From assembly GCA_963732405.1 (NCBI GenBank), contig CAVSZG010000001.1:1302001-1366000 (forward strand): 64,000 nucleotides of DNA. Reading direction: 5' to 3'. The first letter of the stretch is position 1. Every line of letters begins with the position of its first letter. The notes below the pieces were generated by a model. That model did not search any database. It was not told where the DNA came from and worked only from the letters and a program-made list of their open reading frames with translations. The stretch is from JAUIAI01 sp963732405 (GTDB lineage: Bacteria > Pseudomonadota > Gammaproteobacteria > Burkholderiales > Burkholderiaceae_E). Made by a program: the position numbers and the translations under genes. Positions 19,635 through 30,428 of the stretch are shown piece by piece.

Positions 19635-19749
19635 ATCGGAGTACTCTGCGAAAATGGGTCTGGGCCGATTATCGATCCGGATCATCGCCGATGTCGAATG
19701 GCCTTTCTGTCTGGGCAGCCTACTTGAAGGCTCGCCCGATACCACTATT

Positions 19750-22095
<2,346 letters not shown>

Positions 22096-22107
22096 CCACA
22101 TCCCGCC

Positions 22108-23265
22108 TCAGGGCAGGCACTCGGTCAGGCCATCGCCCGTCAGGTCGATGTCGAAGATGCCGCCGCCGATTGCCGGACCAAACGATATCGAGGGCTGCTC
22201 GACCGGGATCACGCACGGCGGCTCGCCACCGGCCAGCCGCAACGACGGGATGATGGTGGCCGTCGCGCTGGCCTGCCAGCCGCTTTGCGCCTGGATCGCA
22301 AATCCGGCAATACCCTCTGGCGCGAGAAATTGTTTGCGGATGTTGCGGGTCGCCGCCAGCCAGGGCGAGCGGATGCCGGTGGCCGCATCCGCAAAGTCCA
22401 CGATCTGGCCGCTGCTGTCGATCAGGAATACGAGAGCGGCGGCCTGATCATCGCTGGCGGCCTCGAGCGACAGTTCGTAGCGTGCACCCGCCACGAGGGC
22501 GGTGGCGAAACGATGCACGCCGATGCGGATATTGCCGGTGGGCGGGGGTATCACAAGGCCGGTGCCCTGCGCCACGATTCCCGAGGGACTGCCGAACCAG
22601 TCGCGCCAGTCATCGACGGGTGTGATCAGGTTGGGCCCGTCGCCATTGTCCTGATCGGTGGCCATCGTCGCGCTGAGCGTCGTTGGCGATGGCGCCTGCC
22701 ATTGATTCTGCACCTGCAGGAAAAAGCCGGCCACATCACCGGGCGCAGTGAAGCTGAGCGGTTCGTCGGTGCGTGCAAATCGCAGCTGCCCATCGGGCGT
22801 GCCGGGCACCGGAACGATCTGACCGGCGGCGTCGAACAGGAACAGCATGGCGGCCGCGGCCGGGTTGTCAGCCTGCACGGTCAGCGTATAACTGCGTCCG
22901 GCGGTCAGACTCTGGTCGTACCGGCGCACCCCCAGCACCATGTCCAGCCCGGGCTGTGAGGCCGGGATCAGCAGGGCACCGATCGCCGGATCGAATCGAA
23001 CGGTCGAACCCGATCCGGACCAGTTGAGCCAGGTGCCGGACAGGTCCAGCAGATTCTCGCCCAGCGCCTTGGTACTCGGGCCGTCCGCCTGAAGACTGAC
23101 CAGGGCCTGCATGGCCGGTTGCGCCGACACGACCGAGACCGGCTCTCGTACCGGCGAACCCGGTTCGCTGCTGCTGCAACCGGCAGCGACCGCGACCAGC
23201 ACCGCTGTCACGATGCGATGGCGAAGGGTCGACAGAATGATCTGGGTGGCGGCATCAAACAACAT
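22108..23265 (-). CDS. lipoprotein with duplicated beta-rich module, function unknown
   Basis: A 385-residue predicted lipoprotein with lipobox Cys30 (AVAAGC). Two similar modules of about 130 residues follow. Both begin with a Trp-containing strand (SGTWLNWSGSG and VDDWRDWFGSPSG), pass through a Gly-Arg-Tyr segment (TAGRSYTLTV and VAGARYELSL) and AAxLFLxDxxGQIV, and end in a GxAGFxxQxQxxWQA motif. The repeat suggests tandem beta-sandwich domains of the kind found in carbohydrate-binding proteins, but no family is recognised. It is convergent with copA (12-base gap). The start at 23265 gives a proper signal peptide; the reading from 23502 does not. Confidence 0.72.
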   Translation of the reverse strand: MLFDAATQIILSTLRHRIVTAVLVAVAAGCSSSEPGSPVREPVSVVSAQPAMQALVSLQADGPSTKALGENLLDLSGTWLNWSGSGSTVRFDPAIGALLIPASQPGLDMVLGVRRYDQSLTAGRSYTLTVQADNPAAAAMLFLFDAAGQIVPVPGTPDGQLRFARTDEPLSFTAPGDVAGFFLQVQNQWQAPSPTTLSATMATDQDNGDGPNLITPVDDWRDWFGSPSGIVAQGTGLVIPPPTGNIRIGVHRFATALVAGARYELSLEAASDDQAAALVFLIDSSGQIVDFADAATGIRSPWLAATRNIRKQFLAPEGIAGFAIQAQSGWQASATATIIPSLRLAGGEPPCVIPVEQPSISFGPAIGGGIFDIDLTGDGLTECLP

Positions 23266-23391
23266 GGTGGAGGCACTCCGGGTGACGAACTTGGGCTGCA
23301 ATCCGCAGAGTAGCGAGCCGCCTCTCCTCGATCCGGCGCTTCGCCGTCTGCCTGCAACGCCACCCGATGACCGGCCGATTTCACCCGCCGC

Positions 23392-23420
23392 TTGCTCTAA
23401 GCAAACCAGTAGGCTAGAAT
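23392..23420 (+). promoter_or_regulatory. predicted sigma-70 promoter for the rplC transcript
   Basis: TTGCTC (23392-23397) and TAGAAT (23415-23420) are separated by 17 bases in the 422-base gap before rplC. Transcription from here would give a leader of about 260 bases, containing a perfect hairpin GGCAAA/TTTGCC at 23600-23617. Because rpsJ is far upstream, a local promoter is needed for this half of the S10 operon. The rest of the gap (23266-23391) shows nothing I can assign. Confidence 0.6.
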
Positions 23421-23687
23421 TTCGGGTTCTCGAAGCGCGGCCTAGCCAATCGAAGCGAAAGCCGAACAAAAACGGAAGCCACGAACCGGACAGAAAGACC
23501 ACCCAGGGTGCCCACCCGGGGCGGGCAAGTCGCGGTGATTGGTTGGTTGAGGTGCTCCTTCAGTGGCGCGCTTTGACCCGGTTTGAGCGAGCGGCGTCAG
23601 GCAAACCTGGTTTTGCCAAGTACGCGTGCACTCAGATTGTCTGACCCATCAACGCGGCCGGCTTGCCGGTCGAGCGGAGTATCAGTC

Positions 23688-24422
23688 ATGAGCCAACCGG
23701 ACGGGCGAGACTTGTCGCAATCGCCGTACCGTGCAGCCCGGGCAGCCGAAGCTGAAAAGCGCGGCAAGCTGGGCATGATCGGCCGCAAGGTCGGAATGAT
23801 GCGGATCTTCACGGATGAGGGTGACTCCATTCCCGTGACCGTGCTGGATATGTCCAGCAATCGAATCGCCCAGGTCAAGACGGCCGACAAAGACGGCTAC
23901 ACCGCTGTCCAGGTGGCTGCCGGCAGTCGCCGCGCCCATCGGGTCACCAAGGCGATGGCCGGCCACTTCGGCAAGGCCGGCGTGCTCGCGGGCTCGAATC
24001 TGCGCGAATTCCGGATCAGTGCCGACAAACTGGGTGATCTGGCGCCAGGCGCCGAACTCAGGGTCGACCAGTTCGTCGAGGGTCAGTTCATCGACGTGAC
24101 CGGCACCAGTCACGGCAAGGGCTTCACGGGCACCATCAAGCGCCACAATTTCAGTTCGCAGCGCGCCTCTCACGGTAACTCGCGTTCGCACAACGTGCCG
24201 GGTTCGATCGGCATGGCGCAGGATCCGGGCCGGGTTTTTCCGGGCAAGCGCATGTCAGGCCAGATGGGCAATGTGACCAGCACGGTGCAGAACCTGAAGA
24301 TCGCGCGCATCGACAACGAGCGTCAGTTGTTGCTCGTGCGTGGCGCGGTACCCGGGTCCAAGAATGGCAAGGTGGTCGTGATGCCGGCGCGCAAGAAGCC
24401 GGCACCGGCCGACAAGGCATAA
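23688..24422 (+). CDS. rplC: 50S ribosomal protein L3
   Basis: L3 (244 residues as called) is an early assembly protein near the peptidyl transferase centre. The core starts at GMIGRKVGMMRIFT and continues through KGFTGTIKRHNF and GKRMSGQMGN, which are typical. The start at 23688 follows GGAG and gives an N-terminal extension of about 28 residues (SQPDGRDLSQSPYRAARAAE and on) compared with E. coli L3. ATG 23775 would give a standard length but has a poor ribosome binding site. Confidence 0.95.
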   Translation: MSQPDGRDLSQSPYRAARAAEAEKRGKLGMIGRKVGMMRIFTDEGDSIPVTVLDMSSNRIAQVKTADKDGYTAVQVAAGSRRAHRVTKAMAGHFGKAGVLAGSNLREFRISADKLGDLAPGAELRVDQFVEGQFIDVTGTSHGKGFTGTIKRHNFSSQRASHGNSRSHNVPGSIGMAQDPGRVFPGKRMSGQMGNVTSTVQNLKIARIDNERQLLLVRGAVPGSKNGKVVVMPARKKPAPADKA

Positions 24423-24434
24423 GGGAGGCGTTCG

Positions 24435-25055
24435 ATGCAACTCAAACTCGTGAACGCCAGCGGCACCGCATCGCAGGTCGATGCGCTCGATGCCGTGTTC
24501 GGGCGGGACTACAACGAGCCGCTGATTCACCAGGTGGTGACGGCCTACCAGGCCAATGCCCGCAGCGGCAACCGTAAACAGAAGACACGCGGCGAGGTCA
24601 AGCACTCGACGCGCAAGCCCTGGAAGCAAAAGGGCACCGGACGCGCGCGCGCCGGCATGACCTCCAGCCCGATCTGGCGTGGCGGTGGCCGCGCCCATCC
24701 GAGCCGGCCTGACGAGAATTTCTCGCACAAGGTCAATCGCAAGATGTATCGCGCCGGCCTGTGCTCGATCCTGTCGCAACTGGTGCGTGAAGACCGTCTG
24801 GTCGTGGTCGAGCAGCTCGCGCCCGAGTCGCCCAAGACCAAGGCTTTCCTGGGCACCCTGCGCGCCATGGGTATGGACGACTCGGTGCTGATCATCACCA
24901 ATGAAATGTCCGAGAACCTCATTCTGGCCTCACGCAATCTGAGCTCGGTGCTGGTCATCGAGGCCCGCCACGCGGATCCGGTCTCGCTGGTGCATTTCGA
25001 GCGTGTGGTCATCACCCGCGATGCGCTCGCCCAGGTCCAGGAGATGCTGGCATGA
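24435..25055 (+). CDS. rplD: 50S ribosomal protein L4
   Basis: L4 (206 residues) has a globular domain and a long loop that reaches the exit tunnel; in E. coli it also represses the S10 operon. The loop sequence KQKTRGEVKHSTRKPWKQKGTGRARAG is intact. GGGAGG precedes the ATG by 7 bases and the gene overlaps rplW by 4 bases (ATGA), so the two are translationally coupled. Confidence 0.97.
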   Translation: MQLKLVNASGTASQVDALDAVFGRDYNEPLIHQVVTAYQANARSGNRKQKTRGEVKHSTRKPWKQKGTGRARAGMTSSPIWRGGGRAHPSRPDENFSHKVNRKMYRAGLCSILSQLVREDRLVVVEQLAPESPKTKAFLGTLRAMGMDDSVLIITNEMSENLILASRNLSSVLVIEARHADPVSLVHFERVVITRDALAQVQEMLA

Positions 25056-25348
25056 ATCAAGATCGTCTGATGAAGGTGCTGCTCTCGCCCATCGTGTCGG
25101 AAAAGTCCACGATGATCGCCGAGAAAAATGCCCAGGTCGCCTTCCGCGTGCTGGCGGACGCCACCAAGGTCGAGATCAAGGCGGCCGTCGAGTTGTTGTT
25201 CAAGGTGCAGGTCGAGCGGGTCAGCGTGCTCAACCAGGATGGCAAGTCCAAGCGCTTCGGTCGCTTTCCCGGACGCCGCCGTGGCACTCGCAAGGCCTAT
25301 GTGTGTCTGGCCGAAGGTCAGGAAATCAATTTTGCGGAGACCGCATAA
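25052..25348 (+). CDS. rplW: 50S ribosomal protein L23
   Basis: L23 (98 residues) sits at the tunnel exit and docks trigger factor and the signal recognition particle. Conserved VLLSPIVSEKST at the N-terminus and GRFPGRRRGTRKAYV near the end identify it. It overlaps rplD by 4 bases and abuts rplB. Confidence 0.97.
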   Translation: MNQDRLMKVLLSPIVSEKSTMIAEKNAQVAFRVLADATKVEIKAAVELLFKVQVERVSVLNQDGKSKRFGRFPGRRRGTRKAYVCLAEGQEINFAETA

Positions 25349-26170
25349 ATGGCACTGATCAAGGTCAAGCCGACATCGCCCGGCCGGCGGGGGATGATCA
25401 AGGTCGTCGACAAGACCCTGCATACCGGAGAGCCGTTCGCGCCGCTGCTCAGACCCAAGAAGCAGAATGCCGGCCGTAACAATCATGGCCACATCACCAC
25501 CCGGCATCGCGGCGGCGGTCACAAGAAACACTATCGGATCGTCGATTTCCGGCGCAACAAGGATGGCATCGCTGCCAAGGTCGAGCGGATCGAATACGAC
25601 CCGAACCGCAGTGCGCATCTGGCTCTGCTGTTGTATGCCGATGGTGAGCGTCGTTATATTCTCGCGCCGCGCGGTGTCACGCCAGGTGCCGAGCTCATGA
25701 GTGGTTCCGAGGCACCGATCCGGGCTGGCAACACCTTGCCGATCCGCAACATCCCGGTTGGCTCGACCATGCATGCGATCGAACTGCAACCCGGCAAGGG
25801 TGCGCAGATGGTGCGTTCGGCCGGTGGTTCGGCCCGCCTGCTGGCTCGCGAAGGCATCTATGCCCAGGTGCGGCTGCGCTCTGGCGAGATCCGGCGCGTG
25901 CACATCGAATGCCGGGCGACGCTGGGCGAAGTGGGCAATGGCGAGCACAGCCTGCGCCAGATCGGCAAGGCCGGTGCCACTCGTTGGCGCGGCATCCGCC
26001 CGACGGTGCGTGGCGAGGTGATGAACCCGGTCGATCACCCGCATGGTGGCCGCACCCGCGGCAACCGTCATCCGGTGTCGCCATGGGGTCAACCGACCAA
26101 GGGCTACAAGACGCGTACCAACAAGCGGACCGACGGCATGATCGTGCAGCGTCGCAACCGCAAGAAATAA
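25349..26170 (+). CDS. rplB: 50S ribosomal protein L2
   Basis: L2 (273 residues) is a universal protein needed for subunit joining and peptidyl transfer. GRNNHGHITTRHRGGGHKK near residue 40 and MNPVDHPHGGRTRG near residue 225, with the histidine linked to peptidyl transferase function, are both intact. The start codon directly follows the rplW stop. Confidence 0.98.
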   Translation: MALIKVKPTSPGRRGMIKVVDKTLHTGEPFAPLLRPKKQNAGRNNHGHITTRHRGGGHKKHYRIVDFRRNKDGIAAKVERIEYDPNRSAHLALLLYADGERRYILAPRGVTPGAELMSGSEAPIRAGNTLPIRNIPVGSTMHAIELQPGKGAQMVRSAGGSARLLAREGIYAQVRLRSGEIRRVHIECRATLGEVGNGEHSLRQIGKAGATRWRGIRPTVRGEVMNPVDHPHGGRTRGNRHPVSPWGQPTKGYKTRTNKRTDGMIVQRRNRKK

Positions 26171-26179
26171 CGGACCACC

Positions 26180-26455
26180 ATGACACGTTCAGTCAAGAAG
26201 GGGCCTTTCGTCGACGCCCACCTGCAGAAGAAAGTCGATGCCGCCGTCGCCAACAACGACAAGCGTCCGATCAAGACCTGGTCGCGTCGTTCGACGGTGC
26301 TGCCGGAATTCGTCGGCGTGACGATCGCCGTGCACAACGGGCGCCAGCATGTGCCGGTGTTCATCAACGAGAACATGGTTGGCCACAAGCTGGGCGAATT
26401 CGCCCTGACCCGCACGTTCAAGGGTCACGTTGCCGACAAGAAAGCCAAGCGCTGA
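26180..26455 (+). CDS. rpsS: 30S ribosomal protein S19
   Basis: S19 (91 residues) forms part of the 30S head with S13. The product is full length: TRSVKKGPFVDAHL at the start, IKTWSRRSTVLPEFVG in the middle and GHKLGEFALTRTFKGH at the end. It follows rplB by 9 bases; its ribosome binding site is weak, suggesting coupled translation. Confidence 0.97.
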   Translation: MTRSVKKGPFVDAHLQKKVDAAVANNDKRPIKTWSRRSTVLPEFVGVTIAVHNGRQHVPVFINENMVGHKLGEFALTRTFKGHVADKKAKR

Positions 26456-26465
26456 GAGGCCCCAG

Positions 26466-26795
26466 ATGGAAACACGAGCCATATTGCGCGGTGTACGGGT
26501 GTCGGCCCAGAAGGGCCGTCTCGTCGCCGACCAGATCCGTGGCAAGCCGGTCGAGAAGGCGCTGAACCTGCTCGCCTTCTCGCCCAAGAAGTCCGCCACC
26601 ATCATCCGCAAGGTGCTCGAAAGCGCCATTGCGAATGCCGAGCACAACGATGGCGCCGACATCGACGAGCTCAAGGTGAAGACCATCATGGTCGAGGGCG
26701 GTCCTTCGCTGCGACGCTTCCGGGCCCGTGCCAAGGGGCGCGGTGCCAGCATCGAGAAGCAGACCTGCCACATCTTTATCACCGTCGGAGACTGA
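26466..26795 (+). CDS. rplV: 50S ribosomal protein L22
   Basis: L22 (109 residues) lines the exit tunnel with a beta-hairpin that contributes to the constriction. I start at ATG 26466 (METRAILRGVRVSAQKGRLVADQIRG), which follows GAGAGG; the reading from 26430 overlaps rpsS in another frame. The hairpin segment RRFRARAKGRGASIEKQTCHI is wild type. Confidence 0.97.
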   Translation: METRAILRGVRVSAQKGRLVADQIRGKPVEKALNLLAFSPKKSATIIRKVLESAIANAEHNDGADIDELKVKTIMVEGGPSLRRFRARAKGRGASIEKQTCHIFITVGD

Positions 26796-26803
26796 GAAGC
26801 CTC

Positions 26804-27640
26804 ATGGGACAGAAGATTCATCCAGTCGGCTTTCGTCTGCCGGTCACGAAGGCCTGGAGTTCGCGCTGGTATGCACAAGGGCGCGATTACGCACAGATGC
26901 TCAATGACGATCTGCGCGTTCGCGAGTATCTCAAGCGCAAGCTCAAGACCGCTTCGGTGGGCCGCGTGCTCATCGAGCGGCCGGCCAAGAATGCCCGGAT
27001 CACGATCTATTCGGCCCGCCCCGGCGTGGTGATCGGCAAGAAGGGTGAGGATATCGAGCAGCTCAAGGCCGATCTTCAGCGCATGATGGGCGTGCCCGTT
27101 CATGTGAATATTGAAGAGATTCGCAAGCCCGAGACCGACGCCAAGCTCATCGCCGATTCGATCACCCAGCAGCTGGAGCGTCGGATCATGTTCCGACGTG
27201 CCATGAAGCGGGCGATGCAAAATGCCATGCGTCTGGGCGCCCAGGGCGTCAAGATCATGTGTGCCGGCCGCCTCAACGGCGCGGAGATCGCTCGTACCGA
27301 GTGGTATCGCGAAGGCCGGGTGCCGCTTCACACCCTGCGTGCGAGCATCGACTACGGTTTTTCCGAAGCGATCACGACCTACGGCATCATCGGCGTGAAG
27401 GTCTGGATCTACAACGGCGAGAACCTTGGGGCTGGGGATCCGCCTGCACCCGAGCGCGATCTGGCAGCTGACAAAGACAACCGCCGCGATCGTCGCGGCC
27501 CGCGTCCGGGCAGCGATCGGCCGGGCTCGCCGCGCGGCGGCCCGCGCCGGCGTCCAGACGGCGACACGCGTGGCGCCGGTTCCCGGTCCGGCGCCCCCGA
27601 AGCCGCTGCCGCTGGCGGCGGCGATGCGGCCACTGATTAA
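26804..27640 (+). CDS. rpsC: 30S ribosomal protein S3 with Arg/Gly-rich tail
   Basis: S3 (278 residues) lies at the mRNA entry channel. The type 2 KH domain (RPGVVIGKKGEDIEQLKADL) and the C-terminal domain (MKRAMQNAMRLGAQGVKIMCAGRLNGAEIAR) are normal. After IYNGENLG the protein continues for about 65 residues rich in Arg, Gly, Pro and Asp and then Ala and Gly, probably disordered. E. coli S3 has 233 residues; extended tails are known in betaproteobacteria. Confidence 0.97.
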   Translation: MGQKIHPVGFRLPVTKAWSSRWYAQGRDYAQMLNDDLRVREYLKRKLKTASVGRVLIERPAKNARITIYSARPGVVIGKKGEDIEQLKADLQRMMGVPVHVNIEEIRKPETDAKLIADSITQQLERRIMFRRAMKRAMQNAMRLGAQGVKIMCAGRLNGAEIARTEWYREGRVPLHTLRASIDYGFSEAITTYGIIGVKVWIYNGENLGAGDPPAPERDLAADKDNRRDRRGPRPGSDRPGSPRGGPRRRPDGDTRGAGSRSGAPEAAAAGGGDAATD

Positions 27641-27655
27641 TCGAGGATTACGATC

Positions 27656-28069
27656 ATGTTGCAACCCAAACGGCGCAAATACCGCAAGGAGCACAAGGGC
27701 CGCAATACCGGCCTGGCCACTCGCGGCGCCAGCGTCTCATTCGGTGAATTCGGCCTCAAATCGATTGGTCGGGGTCGGCTGACGGCCCGCCAGATCGAGG
27801 CGGCCCGGCGGGCCATGACGCGTCACATCAAGCGCGGCGGCCGGATCTGGATCCGTATCTTCCCCGACAAGCCGATCTCCAAGAAGCCGCTCGAAGTGCG
27901 GATGGGTAAGGGCAAGGGCAATCCCGAGTACTGGGTGGCCGAGATTCAGCCGGGCAAGGTGTTGTATGAAATGGACGGGGTGAGCGAGGAACTGGCCCGC
28001 GAGGCCTTCCGGCTCGCTTCCGCAAAACTGCCGTTGCAGACGATCTTCGTCTCACGGCATGGCTTGTAA
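27656..28069 (+). CDS. rplP: 50S ribosomal protein L16
   Basis: L16 (137 residues) contacts A-site tRNA and is added late in 50S assembly. MLQPKRRKYRKEHKGRN at the start and GKGKGNPEYWVAEIQPGKVLYE in the C-terminal half are typical. The Arg in the RGGRIWIRIFPDKP segment that is hydroxylated in some bacteria is present. GAGGA precedes the ATG. Confidence 0.97.
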   Translation: MLQPKRRKYRKEHKGRNTGLATRGASVSFGEFGLKSIGRGRLTARQIEAARRAMTRHIKRGGRIWIRIFPDKPISKKPLEVRMGKGKGNPEYWVAEIQPGKVLYEMDGVSEELAREAFRLASAKLPLQTIFVSRHGL

Positions 28070-28084
28070 CAGGGGGCTGATCTC

Positions 28085-28276
28085 ATGGACCTGAAGGAAA
28101 TGCGCGCCCGAGATACCGCGGCGCTGGCCAAGGAGCTGACCGAGCTCCTCAAGGCGGGTTTTTCGCTGCGGATGCAGCACGGCACGCAGCAGCTGAACAA
28201 CAGCTCGCAGCTGCGCAAGAACCGGCGCGACATCGCGCGGGTCAAGACACTGATCCGAGAGAAGGCGGGCGCGTGA
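28085..28276 (+). CDS. rpmC: 50S ribosomal protein L29
   Basis: L29 (63 residues) is a two-helix protein next to the tunnel exit beside L23. MDLKEMRARDTAALAKELTEL begins a normal copy, and QLRKNRRDIARVKTLI ends it. Its TGA stop shares one base with the rpsQ ATG (TGATG), so rpsQ translation is coupled. Confidence 0.96.
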   Translation: MDLKEMRARDTAALAKELTELLKAGFSLRMQHGTQQLNNSSQLRKNRRDIARVKTLIREKAGA

Positions 28277-28548
28277 TGGCAGAACAGCAGGCAGCAACCA
28301 CCAACACCCGGACCCTTACCGGTCGGGTGGTAAGCAACAAGATGACCCGTACCGTGGCGGTGCTGGTCGAGCGTCAGATCGCCCACCCGTTGTATCGCAA
28401 GTTCATCGTGCGCTCCAAGAAGTACCTGGCTCACGCCGAAGAGCAGTACAACGAAGGCGATACGGTCGAAATCGCCGAGTGCCGGCCGATCTCCAAGCGC
28501 AAGAGCTGGGTGGTCACACGCCGGCTCAAGGAAGCCGTAAAGGTCTGA
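28276..28548 (+). CDS. rpsQ: 30S ribosomal protein S17
   Basis: S17 (90 residues) is an early 30S assembly protein with an OB fold. TLTGRVVSNKMTRTVAVLVERQIAHPLYRKFI and the closing ISKRKSWVVTRRLKEA segment are typical. I use ATG 28276, which overlaps the rpmC stop by one base; a GTG at 28273 is possible. It is the last gene before a 263-base gap and promoter. Confidence 0.96.
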   Translation: MAEQQAATTNTRTLTGRVVSNKMTRTVAVLVERQIAHPLYRKFIVRSKKYLAHAEEQYNEGDTVEIAECRPISKRKSWVVTRRLKEAVKV

Positions 28549-28573
28549 CTGGCCGGCATTGTCAGCCAGCCGC

Positions 28574-28602
28574 TTGTCAGTAAATGAAAGGCGAGTTAAT
28601 AT
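28574..28602 (+). promoter_or_regulatory. predicted sigma-70 promoter for the spc operon
   Basis: TTGTCA (28574-28579) and TAATAT (28597-28602) have an ideal 17-base spacer, in the 263-base gap between rpsQ and rplN. Transcription would start near 28609 and give a leader of about 200 bases, which includes a small hairpin CACGG/CCGTG at 28622-28636. This is one of the better promoter matches in the window and marks the boundary of the S10 and spc units. Confidence 0.7.
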
Positions 28603-28811
28603 TATCGGCTTCGCTGAAAAAACACGGCAAGCCCGTGCAGCGAACTTCAGTGGTCTAACCCCCAGCGGGACCAAGACTGACCGTCAAACCCCGGCCGGAA
28701 CATGGATGAACATGGTCTGGCAGGAAAGCCCGGACTAGCGGCCTGCCCACCGATTGGCGGGTCAGCGCAAGCGCCACGGGCGGGGCGGCTCAAGTTGGTA
28801 CGAGTGAAAAC

Positions 28812-29180
28812 ATGATTCAGATGCAGTCGACGCTCAGCGTTGCCGACAACACCGGCGCACGCCTGGTGATGTGTATCAAAGTGCTGGGCGGGTCCAAGCG
28901 CCGCTACGCCAGTATTGGCGACGTCATCAAGGTCAGCGTCAAGGAAGCCCAGCCGCGTGGCCGGGTCAAGAAAGGCGAGATCTACAACGCCGTTGTCGTG
29001 CGCACCGCCAAGGGTGTGCGGCGCGGCGACGGGTCGCTGGTGCGCTTCGATGGCAATGCAGCCGTGCTGCTCAATGCCAAGCTCGAGCCGATCGGCACGC
29101 GGATCTTCGGACCGGTCACCCGTGAGCTTCGAACAGAGAAGTTCATGAAGATCGTCTCGCTCGCGCCCGAAGTACTGTAA
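28812..29180 (+). CDS. rplN: 50S ribosomal protein L14
   Basis: L14 (122 residues) lies at the subunit interface and forms bridges to 16S rRNA; it is also the target of the silencing factor RsfS. MIQMQSTLSVADNTGARLVMCIKVLGG is typical, and FGPVTRELR near the end is intact. First gene of the spc unit after the promoter at 28574-28602. Confidence 0.97.
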   Translation: MIQMQSTLSVADNTGARLVMCIKVLGGSKRRYASIGDVIKVSVKEAQPRGRVKKGEIYNAVVVRTAKGVRRGDGSLVRFDGNAAVLLNAKLEPIGTRIFGPVTRELRTEKFMKIVSLAPEVL

Positions 29181-29193
29181 GGACGAACCAGTC

Positions 29194-29508
29194 ATGCAAA
29201 AGATCCGAAAAGGCGACGAGGTCATCGTGATCGCCGGACGCGACAAGGGCAAGCGGGGCACGGTGCTCGGTGTGGATACGGTCAGCCTGCTGGTCGAGGG
29301 TATCAACATCGTCAAAAAGCACCAGCGGCCCAATCCGATGCAGGGCGCCGCCGGTGGCATCGTCGACAAGACCATGCCGATCGACCGTTCCAACGTCATG
29401 CTCTACAACCCGGCAACGGGCAAGGGCGACCGGGTGGGCATCAAGACCCTGGCCGACGGCAAACGGGTCCGCGTGTTCAAGTCGAACGGCGAGCAGGTCA
29501 AGGCCTGA
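29194..29508 (+). CDS. rplX: 50S ribosomal protein L24
   Basis: L24 (104 residues) initiates 50S assembly and later sits near the tunnel exit. The N-terminal KOW motif IRKGDEVIVIAGRDKGKRGTVL and INIVKKHQRPNPMQGAAGGIV are typical. AAGGA lies upstream of the ATG. Confidence 0.97.
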   Translation: MQKIRKGDEVIVIAGRDKGKRGTVLGVDTVSLLVEGINIVKKHQRPNPMQGAAGGIVDKTMPIDRSNVMLYNPATGKGDRVGIKTLADGKRVRVFKSNGEQVKA

Positions 29509-29558
29509 GGCCCGGCGCAGCAGTCATTCATCAGGTAAACAGAGCAAGGCATAGCGAC

Positions 29559-30101
29559 ATGGCAGCCCGTTTCCAGCAACAATATCGAGATCAGGTCGTT
29601 CCGGCCCTGATCGAGCAATTCGGCTTCAAGTCGGTGATGGAAGTGCCGCGATTCACCAAGGTCACGTTGAACATGGGCGTGGGCGAAGGCGTGGCGGACA
29701 AGAAAATTCTCGACAATGCAGCCGGCGATCTGACCAAGATCGCGGGTCAGAAGGTCGTGATCACGAAGGCGCGAAAGGCCATCGCCGGATTCAAGATCCG
29801 TGAGGGTTATCCGATCGGTTGCATGGTCACGCTTCGCGGCGAACGCATGTTCGAGTTCCTGGACCGTCTGATCACCATCGCGTTGCCCAGGGTGCGGGAT
29901 TTCCGCGGTGTGTCCGCCAAGTCTTTCGATGGCCGCGGCAACTTCAATCTCGGTGTCCGCGAGCAGATCATCTTTCCGGAAATCGAATATGACAAGGTCG
30001 ACGCCGTGCGCGGGCTGAACATCAGCATCACCACCAGCGCGAAGACCGATGAGCAGGCGAAGGCGCTGTTGACCGCGTTTCGCTTTCCCTTCCGTAACTG
30101 A
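29559..30101 (+). CDS. rplE: 50S ribosomal protein L5
   Basis: L5 (180 residues) binds 5S rRNA in the central protuberance and touches P-site tRNA. VPRFTKVTLNMGVGEGVADKK, GQKVVITKARKAIAGFKIREG and the C-terminal GLNISITTSAKTDEQAKALL are all present. It follows rplX by 50 bases with AAGG upstream. Confidence 0.97.
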   Translation: MAARFQQQYRDQVVPALIEQFGFKSVMEVPRFTKVTLNMGVGEGVADKKILDNAAGDLTKIAGQKVVITKARKAIAGFKIREGYPIGCMVTLRGERMFEFLDRLITIALPRVRDFRGVSAKSFDGRGNFNLGVREQIIFPEIEYDKVDAVRGLNISITTSAKTDEQAKALLTAFRFPFRN

Positions 30102-30111
30102 GGACGGCAAC

Positions 30112-30417
30112 GTGGCGAAACTTGCACTGATCAACCGCGACATGAAGCGGGCGAAACTGGTGAAGAAATATGCGGCCAAGCGCGCTGCGCTGCAGGCGAT
30201 CATCGACGACCAGTCGCGCAGCGAAGAAGAGCGTTATCAGGCCCGTCTGAAGGTTCAGGCGTTGCCACGCAATGCCAACCCGACGCGTTTGCGCAACCGG
30301 TGCGAGATTACCGGCCGGCCGCGTGGAACCTATAGCAAATTCGGACTGGCCCGTCACAAGCTGCGCCAGGCTGCAATGGCCGGCGAGGTGCCGGGTGTGA
30401 TCAAGGCGAGCTGGTAG
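30112..30417 (+). CDS. rpsN: 30S ribosomal protein S14
   Basis: S14 (101 residues, GTG start) belongs to the long, zinc-free type: the C-terminal region NRCEITGRPRGTYSKFGLARHKLRQAAM lacks the two CxxC pairs of the short type. It assembles late into the 30S head. The start is 10 bases after the rplE stop. Confidence 0.96.
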   Translation: MAKLALINRDMKRAKLVKKYAAKRAALQAIIDDQSRSEEERYQARLKVQALPRNANPTRLRNRCEITGRPRGTYSKFGLARHKLRQAAMAGEVPGVIKASW

Positions 30418-30428
30418 GAATATTTCAT

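Noticed and set aside
19635..19749. CueR operator between copZ and copA
   Set aside because: Only a loose GCCTT/AAGGC pair separated by about 21 bases was seen; it does not match the spacing of known CueR sites.
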